Shown here: in pieces, positions 1-9,331 of the stretch
Layout: every line of letters starts with the position of its first letter
How positions within the stretch are numbered: position 1 is the first letter of the stretch
Assembly: GCA_001557505.1 (NCBI GenBank)
Contig: LSAX01000021.1
Span: 1-25,731, forward strand
DNA: 25,731 nucleotides
Source: Reticulascus tulasneorum
Taxonomy: Eukaryota > Ascomycota > Sordariomycetes > Glomerellales > Reticulascaceae
Reading direction: 5' to 3'
Translations under genes and position numbers: made by a program
The notes under the pieces: generated by a model
What the model saw: the letters and a program-made list of their open reading frames with translations, nothing else
What the model was told of the DNA's origin: nothing
The model's database searches: none

Positions 1-1121
<1,121 letters not shown>

Positions 1122-1281
1122 AGCTAAATACCTATTTTCTTGATTTTCTTTCACGTATTTATTTATAATTGTATGTACAATAAGATGTTTACTTCTATTT
1201 TTTATAATCATTATTATAAAGTAAATAAAGTAATTAGTATTAAAAGTTAGGAATCTAATTAAATTAGAGAATAATCAAATT

Positions 1282-1360
1282 AATTATGGAGGAATCGAAC
1301 CTCATGTTCATTATTGATAATACAATATTTAAGAATATTTACCTTTTAATATTCATAATT
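1282..1360 (-). other. tRNA-like element upstream of cox1
   Basis: On the minus strand the ends form a perfect 7-bp acceptor (AATTATG with CATAATT). A perfect 4-bp D stem (TATT/AATA) encloses an AAAGG-containing loop, and a T arm has loop TTCGATT. Its last 21 bases before the end (1283-1303) are identical to the 3' end of trnC (2319-2339). The middle is 7-8 bases too long and gives no clean 7-base anticodon loop, so no amino acid can be assigned. It may be a decayed trnC duplicate, or a tRNA-shaped processing signal 160 bases before the cox1 start. No second copy is available to rule out sequencing errors. Confidence 0.5.
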
Positions 1361-1377
1361 TTTGAAATTAAATTAAT

Positions 1378-2083
1378 TTAATTTCATTTCCAACTTGTAT
1401 ATAAACAAAAATTATCTTCTAGAATTACTAATTGAGTTTGTAAATCGTTAATTCTATTTTTTAATTCACTTTCATTACTTCAAGCTTCTGTTCCAAAATA
1501 TCTGCTCCTCTACTTAATTTAAATTCTTTAGCTATATTAACTAAATCTTTACTAATATAAATAGGTTTTTCTTTATTTCTTAAAGGAAATATCCTAGGCT
1601 CAAGTCCACGGTTTCTAATCTTAAAAGGTCTATACTCAATAGACCAGCCTAAAGTTCGAGGATCCCTGAACTCATAGCTAATTTTGCGGCACACGCAAGT
1701 CTGTATACTTCTTTTGAACTTAACATATTTTCACCTCAATTTTGTGAATAAACAGTTTTGTGACTACGGCTAGTCGAATCAGAATTTAGTTGATTAATTA
1801 ATTTACGAATTAATTCATCATCTTCTTCTTTATCGCTTCTTGACTCAGTTACTTGGTTGGCTAAACAACCATCACGAGTAATATAACCATCTTCATCAGT
1901 TAAAGATACAAGATATAAACCACCAAATAATGTCATTCAAATTAACACGGATACTATAAAACTCTGAATAAGAATGATAATAATACTGCATAATAAAATA
2001 AATATAGGCATTATGTCGAAGTTGTCGACTTTTAATCCTATAGTTGTAATGTAAATTTCGTTTGTAATAAAAAAGTTTGTCAT
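1378..2083 (-). CDS. unrecognised membrane ORF (orf235), two apparent frameshifts
   Basis: I do not recognise this protein. From ATG at 2083 an open frame runs 144 codons to a TAG at 1649-1651. The neighbouring frame then continues as a well-formed protein (…GWSIEYRPFKIRNRG…) to 1461. The third frame continues again with a TGA-Trp and a heptad-like helix (ELKNRINDLQTQLVILED) to TAA at 1378-1380. Two missing single bases, one near 1655-1694 (for example in GGG) and one near 1511-1516 (a TTTT run), would make one 708-nt, 235-codon gene. Residues 25-61 are hydrophobic (one or two membrane helices). Residues 62-115 are acidic and hydrophilic (EEDDELIRK), and the C-terminal part is basic and then coiled-coil-like. 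It lies between trnC and cox1 on the same strand. Alternative: three unrelated short ORFs. There is no mirror copy to decide. Confidence 0.5.
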
Positions 2084-2316
2084 GTTAAAAATTTAAAATT
2101 AAAAATATTATCTCTATCGAGTTGTGGAACCACTTATAAGTATTGATATATGTATATGTAAACGTATTTTCTTTTTATTCACGATATATATATATAAATT
2201 GTATCTTTTACCCTAAAAAAGGTGATATGGAGACCTGAATCGTTTGTCAAACGACTTGCTTTTTTTCTAAAGCTATTGTCCCATAAAAGTTAAAAAGATT
2301 TTAACAGTAAAAGATA
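2084..2316. other. spacer orf235-trnC
   Basis: AT-rich spacer without a convincing ORF. It holds a GTGG-AA-CCAC hairpin near 2126-2135 and a hairpin with 7-bp arms TCGTTTG/CAAACGA around one central T near 2240-2254, next to a short GC-richer patch (2221-2260). The role is unknown; a processing or regulatory role for the 5' end of orf235 is possible but unsupported. Confidence 0.4.
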
Positions 2317-2386
2317 AGATTATGGAGGAATCGAACCTCTTACTAAAGATTTGCAGTCAAAGTGCAGACCATCTACTTCATAATCT
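2317..2386 (-). tRNA. trnC: tRNA-Cys (GCA)
   Basis: Minus strand, 70 nt. Acceptor AGATTAT pairs with ATAATCT, the D stem is GTAG/CTGC, the anticodon loop CTGCAAA gives GCA, and the T loop is TTCGATT. The position between cob and cox1 is the expected one for trnC in Hypocreales. Odd: the anticodon stem as read (TTTGA against TCTTT) pairs at only two positions, and the outer T-stem pair is A-C. This could be a sequencing error in this single-copy part of the contig. Confidence 0.85.
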
Positions 2387-2488
2387 GTATTTTATTGAAA
2401 AATAATTAAAACAAAATTATTTGAATATTTTTATTAAAAATAAATTAGAATAATGTTAGTATACCCAAGTATATCTAGAATAAAAATT

Positions 2489-3651
2489 CTACTTATTTTC
2501 TAAATTAACTAGATTAATAAGAACATTTTCATATAAACTTACTGCAGGTACTATAATAACAAAATAACTAAAATATAAAGCTGTACTAATTTGCCCTAAT
2601 TCTATAAATGGTGATTCAACATGTTTAGCCCCTAATTGCAATAATAATAAGAAATTTGCAATAAATACTCAGAACATTGCTTTACTTAAAGGTCTAAACT
2701 GTAAACCTTTTGTTTTACCTAAATCTGAGACAGGTAAAATCAATATAATTAGTATAGAACTAATCATAGCAATAACTCCTAATAATTTATTTGGTATAGA
2801 TCTTAATATAGCATAAAAAGGTAAAAGATATCACTCAGGTACTATAGCAGGAGGTGTTTGCATAGGGTTAGCCATTATATAGTTATCGCTATCTCCTAAA
2901 ACATTAGGCATAAAAAGACAAATATACTTAAGAAGAAAATGAATGCAAAGACTGTAATTAAATCTTTAAATAAATAATAAGGAGCAAAAGGTAATCTATC
3001 GTAATTACCTGATATACCTAAAGGGTTACTTGATCCTGCAACATCGTGAAGAGCTATTAAATGCATTAGCACTAAAGCAGCTAATACAAAAGGCAATACA
3101 AAATGTAAAGCAAAAAATCTATTTAACGTTGCATTATTTACAGAAAAACCTCCTCATATAAACTCAACTATATCTTGACCAATTCAAGGTACAGCACTTA
3201 TAAGATTAGTAATAACTGTTGCTCCTCATAATGACATTTGACCATATGGAAGAACATAACCTAAAAATCCTGTTATTATCATAGCTAAAAATATTATTGT
3301 ACCTAAAACTCAAACTAATGTTCTTGGAGCTCTATATGAACCATAATAAATACCTCTTCCCATGTGTAAATAAACTAGAAAAAAGAAAGCTGAAGCTGTG
3401 TTACTATGAAGGTACCGTATTAATCATCCATTATTTACATCCCGCATTATATGTTCTATAGAATTAAATGCTTCTAACACATTAGGGTTATAATGCATAG
3501 CTAAAGTAACTCCAGTTACAATTTGTATACCTAAACAAACTGCAAGTAAAGAACCAAAATTTCAAAGATAACTTATATTACTGGGTTGTGATGCATCTAT
3601 TAGATAAGAATTAACTAACTTTAATAAAGGGTGACTTTTAAATATTCTCAT
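2489..3651 (-). CDS. cob: cytochrome b, one frameshift
   Basis: Haem-carrying core subunit of the bc1 complex (complex III). The frame starts at 3651 with [20 protein letters not shown], the usual N-terminus. It continues through the first haem helices ([31 protein letters not shown]), the [16 protein letters not shown] Qo segment (here [15 protein letters not shown]), and the second haem-ligand helix ([20 protein letters not shown]). The Qo motif PEWY ([17 protein letters not shown]) follows, ending in VNLENK and TAG. One base is missing in the A run at 2912-2916 (plus strand), where Phe-Phe-Met-Pro-Asn should be read. With it restored the gene is 388 codons, normal for fungi. No introns. 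It lies 360 bases downstream of nad5 and is followed by trnC. TGA codons stand for conserved Trp (for example in SYLWNFGS). Confidence 0.97.
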
Positions 3652-4011
3652 GGTATATTAATTTGTGGAAAGATTTTATACTTATTTGTATACTATTGAG
3701 ATTCTTAAATCAGATTAATAGAAAAATATATTAGAATATAATTAATTTTAGTATAATGTACAAATAAGTATATAATTTAGTAAAATATAAACTATAATAT
3801 ATATATATAATTTTAAAAACAAAGTAGCTTATTTTTATTTTGTTTTTGATTGTCAGATATTTGATCATAACCATCACTAATATTTCTAGAGATTAATATA
3901 TTTTTGCATTATTAACAATTATTTTATGGTAATAATTACCCAATTTATTAGACAATTAAAAAAAAGTTTAATTTTACTTTTCAAATTTCAAATTAAAAAA
4001 TAATATAGAAA
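3652..4011. other. nad5-cob spacer
   Basis: Spacer of 360 bases between the nad5 stop and the cob start. It is very AT-rich, with TA-repeat runs near 3795-3812 and no ORF, tRNA or strong hairpin that I can support. It probably carries the cob 5' leader and processing sites. Confidence 0.6.
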
Positions 4012-5955
4012 TTATAGAAAAAATAAAATTAAAGATGGTATATTTAAGTCCTCAATAAAAGAATAGTACATAGAAGTATATCCAATAAATCCTATTAAAA
4101 TATATAAAGCATAATTAGTAACTATACCCATATTTAAACCAGAAATAATTTTACTTATTTTAATAGAAATTTTTTCTAATCCAAAGGGGCCTATACTTTC
4201 TATACTACCTTTATCTAAAATTTTAGTAGTTTGACCTCCTAATTCTAAAATAAGACTTACAATAAATTTATTATAAATAAATTCAACTAAAAATCTTTGA
4301 TTAAAAAATCCAAAAATAGAATTACCTAGTTTCGATAATTTAAAATTGTAAACAAGACGAGGTAAAAATTCAGAATAAATAATAGCTATAGTTGTGAATA
4401 TAATTGTGAAAAAAAAAGGCGATAATTTAAATAAAATAGGTACAGCAAATTCAGTATCTATAGCTATTTCATGCATTGGATGAATGAATATACTATTGTC
4501 TCCAAAAAATCCTGAACCTAAACCTATAAAAATATCTTTAGTTATAAATCCAAAATATATAGAAAAAATAGCTAATATAACTAAAGGTAAGCTTATATAT
4601 ATATTACCTTCATGAGCATGTTTATAATAATTAATAGATCCATTAGGATTAGTCATAAAAGTTAAATATAAGATTTTTACAGAGTATAAAGTAGTAAATA
4701 TAGCACCTATAACTGCTACAAAATAAACAGATATACTACTGTAATGATATTGTGCATAAGCAGATTCTAATATAAAATCCTTACTAAAAAATCCTGTCAT
4801 AAAAGGAAATGCGACTAAACTAAGACTTGCTATTAATATAACAGAATAAGTTAAAGGTAAAAAGGAAATTAATCCTCCATATTTTCTTAGATCTTGATTA
4901 TCTCCTATAGCATGAATAACAGCACCTGCACCTAAAAACAATAACCCTTTATAAAAGGCATGATTTATTAAATGAAATAATGCTATATTATAAGAAGATA
5001 AACCTATTGCTATAACCATCATACCTAATTGACTCATTGTCGAATAAGCAATTATTTTTTTTATATCTTGTTGAAATAAACCTACTAGAGAACTAAATAC
5101 AGTAGTAATTGCTCCTAATCATAAAGATATTAATAATAGTGTAGAACTATATTCAATTAAAGGAGATGAACGTATTAATAAATACACACCGGCAGTAACC
5201 ATAGTAGCCGCATGTATTAAAGCGGAAACAGGTGTAGGACCTTCCATAGCCATTGGTAATCATACATGAAGACCTACTTGAGAACTTTTAGCCATAGCAC
5301 CTATCAATAAACAGATTCCTATTATAGTAACAGTATTTTCATTAATATAAGGAGTCAATGAAAATGCTAGAGTATAATCTAAATTACCTAAAGATCATAA
5401 TATAGCAAACATACCTATAGTTAAAAGACAATCACCTACTCTATTAGTTAAAAAAGCAGACATAGAACTTTGATTTGCCGCAATTCTAGTAAATCAAAAA
5501 CTTACTAAAAGGTATGAACAAACTCCTACCCCTTCTCACCCCACAAACATTAATAGATAATTATTAGCTGTTACAAGTATTATCATCATAAAAGTAAACA
5601 AGCTTAAATAACTAAAAAATCTTTGATTATGAGGATCGCTACTCATATAACCTATTGAATATATGTGTACTAAAGAACTAATTATTAGGACAGGAATTAG
5701 CATAGAAACTGTTAAACTGTCAAATTGAAAACTTCAAACTATATTAAATGATTCACTATTTAATCATTTAAATAAATGTAAGAATACTGGATTATTATTA
5801 AAACCTACTTCAAAAAATGCAATAATAGCGAATATAGTTGTAATTATTATACTTATACAGCCTAAAATTCGTGCCCCACTTACACCAACTTTTCTACCAA
5901 AAAAGCCAGAAACTATAGATCCTAATAAAGGTAATATTATTATACTTAAATACAT
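4012..5955 (-). CDS. nad5: NADH dehydrogenase subunit 5
   Basis: Proton-pumping, antiporter-like membrane subunit at the distal end of complex I. The full frame (1944 nt, 647 aa with TGA=Trp) starts with [20 protein letters not shown] at 5955 and stops with TAA at 4012-4014. Characteristic segments are [36 protein letters not shown], the antiporter core [40 protein letters not shown] with [13 protein letters not shown], and the C-terminal half from [13 protein letters not shown] to LILFFL. Length is normal for Pezizomycotina. No introns and no frame breaks. Its ATG shares the last A of the nad4L stop (TAATG), the usual nad4L/nad5 one-base overlap, so the two are expected to be co-transcribed. 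Confidence 0.98.
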
Positions 5956-6224
5956 TATTTATATTCTATTGCTATACTTCCTCTTAATCTATAAAAAGCT
6001 ACTAGAATACCTAGTCCTATTGCGGATTCTGCACCTGCAATAACTATAATGTATATAGCATAAGTTTGTCCTATTATATCATCTATATTTATAGAACTTA
6101 CCAATATTAGAAATGTTATAGATAATAGCATTATTTCTATTGAAATAAGCATTAATATTATATTTTTTCTATTAAATACGAATCCTAAAATTCCTATTAA
6201 AAAAAGTACTAAAGTTAAACTCAT
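5955..6224 (-). CDS. nad4L: NADH dehydrogenase subunit 4L
   Basis: Small three-helix membrane subunit of complex I. The frame is complete, 89 aa, from [20 protein letters not shown] at 6224 to TAA at 5955-5957. The conserved core is [16 protein letters not shown]…[31 protein letters not shown]. The second-helix Glu (IEIM) and third-helix Glu (GAESAIG) characteristic of NuoK/ND4L are both present. It is identical in frame to the mirror copy at 25327-25596. The stop overlaps the nad5 start by one base; trnR lies 121 bases upstream. Confidence 0.98.
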   Translation of the reverse strand: MSLTLVLFLIGILGFVFNRKNIILMLISIEIMLLSITFLILVSSINIDDIIGQTYAIYIIVIAGAESAIGLGILVAFYRLRGSIAIEYK

Positions 6225-6345
6225 ATGTTATATTTATTTTATTTTCAAATTATTCGAGAGTAATGTAGAATATTCTTTATTCTAAAAGGTATATTAATAA
6301 CCTAATTGGTTGTAGTATATATATATATTTCTACTAATATTACAA

Positions 6346-6417
6346 AGGATATAAAAGATTTGAACTTTTAACCTGACATCCGTAGCGTCATTCTTTACCA
6401 ATTAAGAATAATATCCT
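6346..6417 (-). tRNA. trnR: tRNA-Arg (ACG)
   Basis: Minus strand, 72 nt. Acceptor AGGATAT/ATATCCT, D loop AATTGGTA, anticodon stem TGACG/TGTCA around loop CTACGGA (anticodon ACG), T arm with loop TTCAAAT. Its place between cox2 and nad4L is the expected one for Hypocreales. It would serve CGN codons, as in orf291 and rps3. Confidence 0.95.
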
Positions 6418-6448
6418 TTAATCTAAAACCTTAAAAGTTGTAAATTAT

Positions 6449-6474
6449 TAGTAAAGAATTTAAATTCTTTACTA
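6449..6474. repeat. 26-nt perfect palindrome
   Basis: TAGTAAAGAATTT followed by its exact reverse complement, between trnR and orf291. A second hairpin with 9-bp arms TTTATCTTT/AAAGATAAA (6531-6539 and 6549-6557) sits just after the orf291 stop. Either may be a 3'-end or processing signal of the cox2-orf291 transcript (inference). Both are conserved in the mirror copy. Confidence 0.7.
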
Positions 6475-6567
6475 TAAAAAATAAAAGAACTAAAAACTCA
6501 AGCTAAGTTAAAAAAATTTTTAGTAATAAATTTATCTTTTTAATTAATAAAGATAAAAAATTACATA

Positions 6568-7442
6568 TTATCATGGATGTCTTCTATCTAATTCACGAAG
6601 TCTTTTTATCAAAGAAGAAATTGTAGTTTTTCCTTTATCTATACGAAATAAGTTAGGATCTTCCCTAGTAAATTCATCTAATCTATTTTTCAATGCAATT
6701 AAATCTGCACGTGTTTCCCTTATCCTTAATTGTCTATATTCAGATATATCTGAATAGTTTTTTTCTAAGTAACTTGCACATTCTGAAGGATTCATCTCCC
6801 TAAAAGGTGTTTTAGTTATTAATTGTTCTACTCGTAAACCTCTACGAGGTGACCTGTTACGAGGCGAGGGTGAATCAGTTGAAGATACACCAGCCGCAGC
6901 TACAGATGAACCATCTGGACCTCCACCTGAAGGTTGACCTCCTGGGTATTGACCTCCAGAAGGCTGACCCCCAGAAGAGGGACCTTGATCAATAGGATTC
7001 ATGAATAATTTTGAAAAAAAAATAAATAAACCGTATATAATATAAAAAATTACTAAGACTAAGCTAAGGATTAACAGAACATTTATTACCCCAAAAATTA
7101 TATTATAAATCTTAGGGTAATTATTTCGAAATTTTGGTTGAAAAATAAATCATATAAATATTTCTAATGTAAAAAAAAGAAAGCAAGAATAAAGCAAATT
7201 TTACTTAAAATAAGGGATTCTAATATAATACCGCCTAATATTAAAAACAAAACTATAATTCTATCATAAAATTTTTCATATAATTTATATCAAAATAAAT
7301 TTAAGTTTAGAAATCAATTAGAGTAGTGAAATTTTGTCACAATAACGTGAAATTTCAATATTGAAATTTCACTTATATGAAAGAAATTCACATAAGAGAG
7401 TAGTTGTTTCTTTCTATCTCCCGCTATTGTGACAAAAGTCAT
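6568..7442 (-). CDS. unrecognised membrane ORF (orf291), left copy with one lost T
   Basis: I do not recognise this protein. ATG at 7442 overlaps the cox2 end by 19 bases in another frame. The frame runs to TAA at 6568-6570 if a run read here as 8 A (7171-7178) is 9, as in the right copy. That gives 876 nt and 291 aa. Residues 1-60 are mixed and basic. Residues 61-79, 82-101 and 112-143 are strongly hydrophobic, suggesting three membrane helices. Residues 150-200 are a Gly/Pro/Ser/Gln-rich linker with PSGGQ-type repeats and then [12 protein letters not shown]. Residues 201-291 form a charged, probably helical domain ending RELDRRHPW. The linker DNA is far richer in G+C than its neighbours. 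An internal ATG (residue 148, at 7001) opens the soluble part alone. It lies between cox2 and trnR, where related fungi have only spacer as far as I know. Confidence 0.7.
7332..7437. repeat. nested inverted repeat over the cox2/orf291 junction
   Basis: An outer 13-bp stem (7332-7344 with 7425-7437, TTTTGTCACAATA and its complement) encloses two further hairpins. One is a perfect 26-nt palindrome at 7347-7372 (GTGAAATTTCAAT plus complement). The other has 8-bp arms GAAAGAAA/TTTCTTTC at 7379-7386 and 7407-7414. Together they can form a cloverleaf or four-way junction. The structure covers the last codons and stop of cox2 and codons 3 to about 37 of orf291. It resembles mobile double-hairpin elements of fungal mtDNA in shape only. 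Confidence 0.75.
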
Positions 7443-8176
7443 TGCAAAAAACTTTCTAATTTAACTGATTCTATTACAATTGGCATAGAAGAATGTAATA
7501 TTCCACATATTTCAGAACATTGTCCATAAAATACTCCTTCTCTATTGATAAAAGCTGATACTTGATTTAATCTACCAGGATAAGCATCACATTTTATACC
7601 TAAAGAAGGAGAGGCATAAGAATGTATAACATCTCCGGATGTTATAACAAATCTAATATGTGTTTCCTCAGGTAAAATAACTCTATTATCAACCTCTAAC
7701 ATTCTTAATGTACCTTCTTCTAAATCAGATTCAGGTACTATGTAAGAATCAAATTCTATAAATTCTTCATTAGAATCTATGAAATCTGGATATTGATAAC
7801 TTCAATATCATTGATGACCCTCTACTGAAATACTCATAGAAGGATCATTAACTTCATCCATTAAATATAATAGTTTAAATGAGGGAAAGGCAATCAGTAT
7901 TAATATAATTGCAGGAGTTATTGTTCAAATTAACTCTATTAAAGTACCATGATTTAAATATTTATGTGAGATAGGTGATTTTTTTTCAACGTAATATCTT
8001 ACTAGAGAAAATAAAATTCATCCTACTGCAAACAAAACTAATACTAAATAATACATAATATTATCATGCAATTCTACTAATCCTTCCATTTGAGGAGTAG
8101 CACTATCTTGAAAATATATACCTCAAGGAGTTGGTGCGTCTAAATGTGAAAGTAAACTTTTTAAAATTATATTCAT
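7424..8176 (-). CDS. cox2: cytochrome c oxidase subunit 2
   Basis: Complex IV subunit that takes electrons from cytochrome c through the CuA centre. The complete frame (753 nt, 250 aa, TGA=Trp) starts [20 protein letters not shown] at 8176 and ends FLQWLLSQ-TAG at 7424-7426. Two N-terminal membrane helices are followed by the aromatic electron-entry motif GHQWYWSYQY (Trp123, Tyr124, Trp125). The CuA ligands are His185, Cys220, Glu222, Cys224, His228 and Met231, in HSYASPS and [13 protein letters not shown]. Intact in both arms and free of introns. It lies downstream of atp9 after a 358-base spacer. Its last 19 bases overlap orf291 in another frame, and its end lies inside an inverted repeat, suggesting coupled expression with orf291 (inference). 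Confidence 0.98.
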
Positions 8177-8267
8177 AATATCTTATTATATATTTATACA
8201 CGTAATAGTCCTATCTTATTATTATATTTATTATAGAATAAAGGAATTAAAATTATTTTTGATAATA

Positions 8268-8338
8268 GCAATGATAAGTTAATTGGTAAGTTCATCTGTT
8301 TCCACCGGATAATTGTCGGTCCGAACCCGGTTTGATTC
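8268..8338 (+). tRNA. possible tRNA-Gly (UCC)-like fold on the opposite strand
   Basis: Plus strand, 71 nt. D stem AGTT/AGTT (with G-U pairs) around AATTGGTA, anticodon stem ATCTG/CGGAT around TTTCCAC (anticodon UCC), 4-base variable loop, T stem GTCGG/CCGGT around TCCGAAC. The geometry is that of a standard tRNA. The acceptor (GCAATGA against TTGATTC) has two mismatches, and the strand is opposite to every other gene in this arm. The usual trnG of Hypocreales lies elsewhere (near cox3). It may be a decaying or acquired tRNA, or chance. Conserved in the mirror copy. Confidence 0.4.
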
Positions 8339-8420
8339 AGTTTTATTCTTTTTATAAAGAATTTTATTACTATCAAATAAGGAATATTAATTAAGTGTCT
8401 TTTTTTTATTTCTTTCATTT

Positions 8421-8447
8421 ATTCATTCAGTTATTCATTCAGTTATT
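8421..8447. repeat. 12-bp tandem repeat
   Basis: ATTCATTCAGTT occurs twice in tandem, followed by ATT of a third copy, in the atp9-cox2 spacer. The same repeat is present at the mirror position. Confidence 0.85.
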
Positions 8448-8449
8448 AA

Positions 8450-8500
8450 TATAAAGTATTAAATACTTTATAAAAAGGGAAATTTTATCCCCTTTTTATT
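8450..8500. terminator. paired hairpins downstream of atp9
   Basis: Two adjacent hairpins. The first has 11-bp arms TATAAAGTATT/AATACTTTATA around a single A (8450-8472). The second has an 8-bp arm AAAAAGGG with complement CCCTTTTT around a short A/T loop (about 8472-8497). They follow the atp9 stop by 35-85 bases. A role in 3'-end formation of atp9 mRNA or in processing before cox2 is plausible, but inferred from position only. Confidence 0.5.
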
Positions 8501-8534
8501 AAAAGAAAAATTATTTTAATAATTTTAAAATAAA

Positions 8535-8762
<228 letters not shown>

Positions 8763-8906
8763 TTAAGACTTTGTTTAATATGTTTAATTTTATTTAACAA
8801 AGAAATAATATAACTTTTATTATTTAGAATTAGGTCATAATTTGTTATTTAGAAAATAAATCCATAAATCAGTATACATAAAAGTATTTTTAGGTAAAAG
8901 ATATTT

Positions 8907-9331
8907 TTATTTAGTTAAAAAACTGTTTTGTGAAAAAGTTTTTACAAATGAATTAGACTTAAAAAATTTTACTATAGATTGACGACTATCTATTTTTAAA
9001 GCATTTTTACCTAATTCAAATACAAATCCTACAGTAATAATCCCAATAAATATAAGTACGATTAATAGTCCATATATTCCATTTTCGTATTCGCTTACTC
9101 CAAAAGGATATATAACAAGAATTTCTAAATCTAATAATAAATAAATTAAAGCAAAAATAAAAAATTTTATACCAAATTGAGTTCTATTTTGACCTAAAAA
9201 ACTATGAAATCCGCATTCAAATATACTATATTTTTCTTGATAAGGATTATGCGGTGCAAATATAAAATTAAGTAATAAAAATACTAAAGTTAATATAAAT
9301 ACGAATATAAAAAAAAAGTCATACTACTCAT
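8907..9331 (-). CDS. nad3: NADH dehydrogenase subunit 3, left copy frameshifted
   Basis: Complex I membrane subunit. ATG at 9331 follows the nad2 stop directly. The early poly-T run (plus-strand A run at about 9309-9317) has 9 bases here and 10 in the right copy, so the left frame breaks after about four codons. The remainder (HNPYQEKYSIFECGFHSFLGQNRTQF, LLLDLEILVIYPF) is intact in another frame down to TAA at 8907-8909. The right copy (22219-22644) gives the complete 141-aa protein. The break is best read as a sequencing error. Confidence 0.95.

Noticed and set aside
3652..4011. Replication origin or promoter in the nad5-cob spacer
   Set aside because: Only AT-rich runs and TA repeats were seen; no conserved motif could be supported.
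8194..8418. 74-codon minus-strand ORF between atp9 and cox2 (mirror 23133-23357)
   Set aside because: No recognisable domain. Its middle is the antisense of the tRNA-Gly-like fold and it overlaps the spacer repeats. Most likely a chance frame, though it is the same in both arms.
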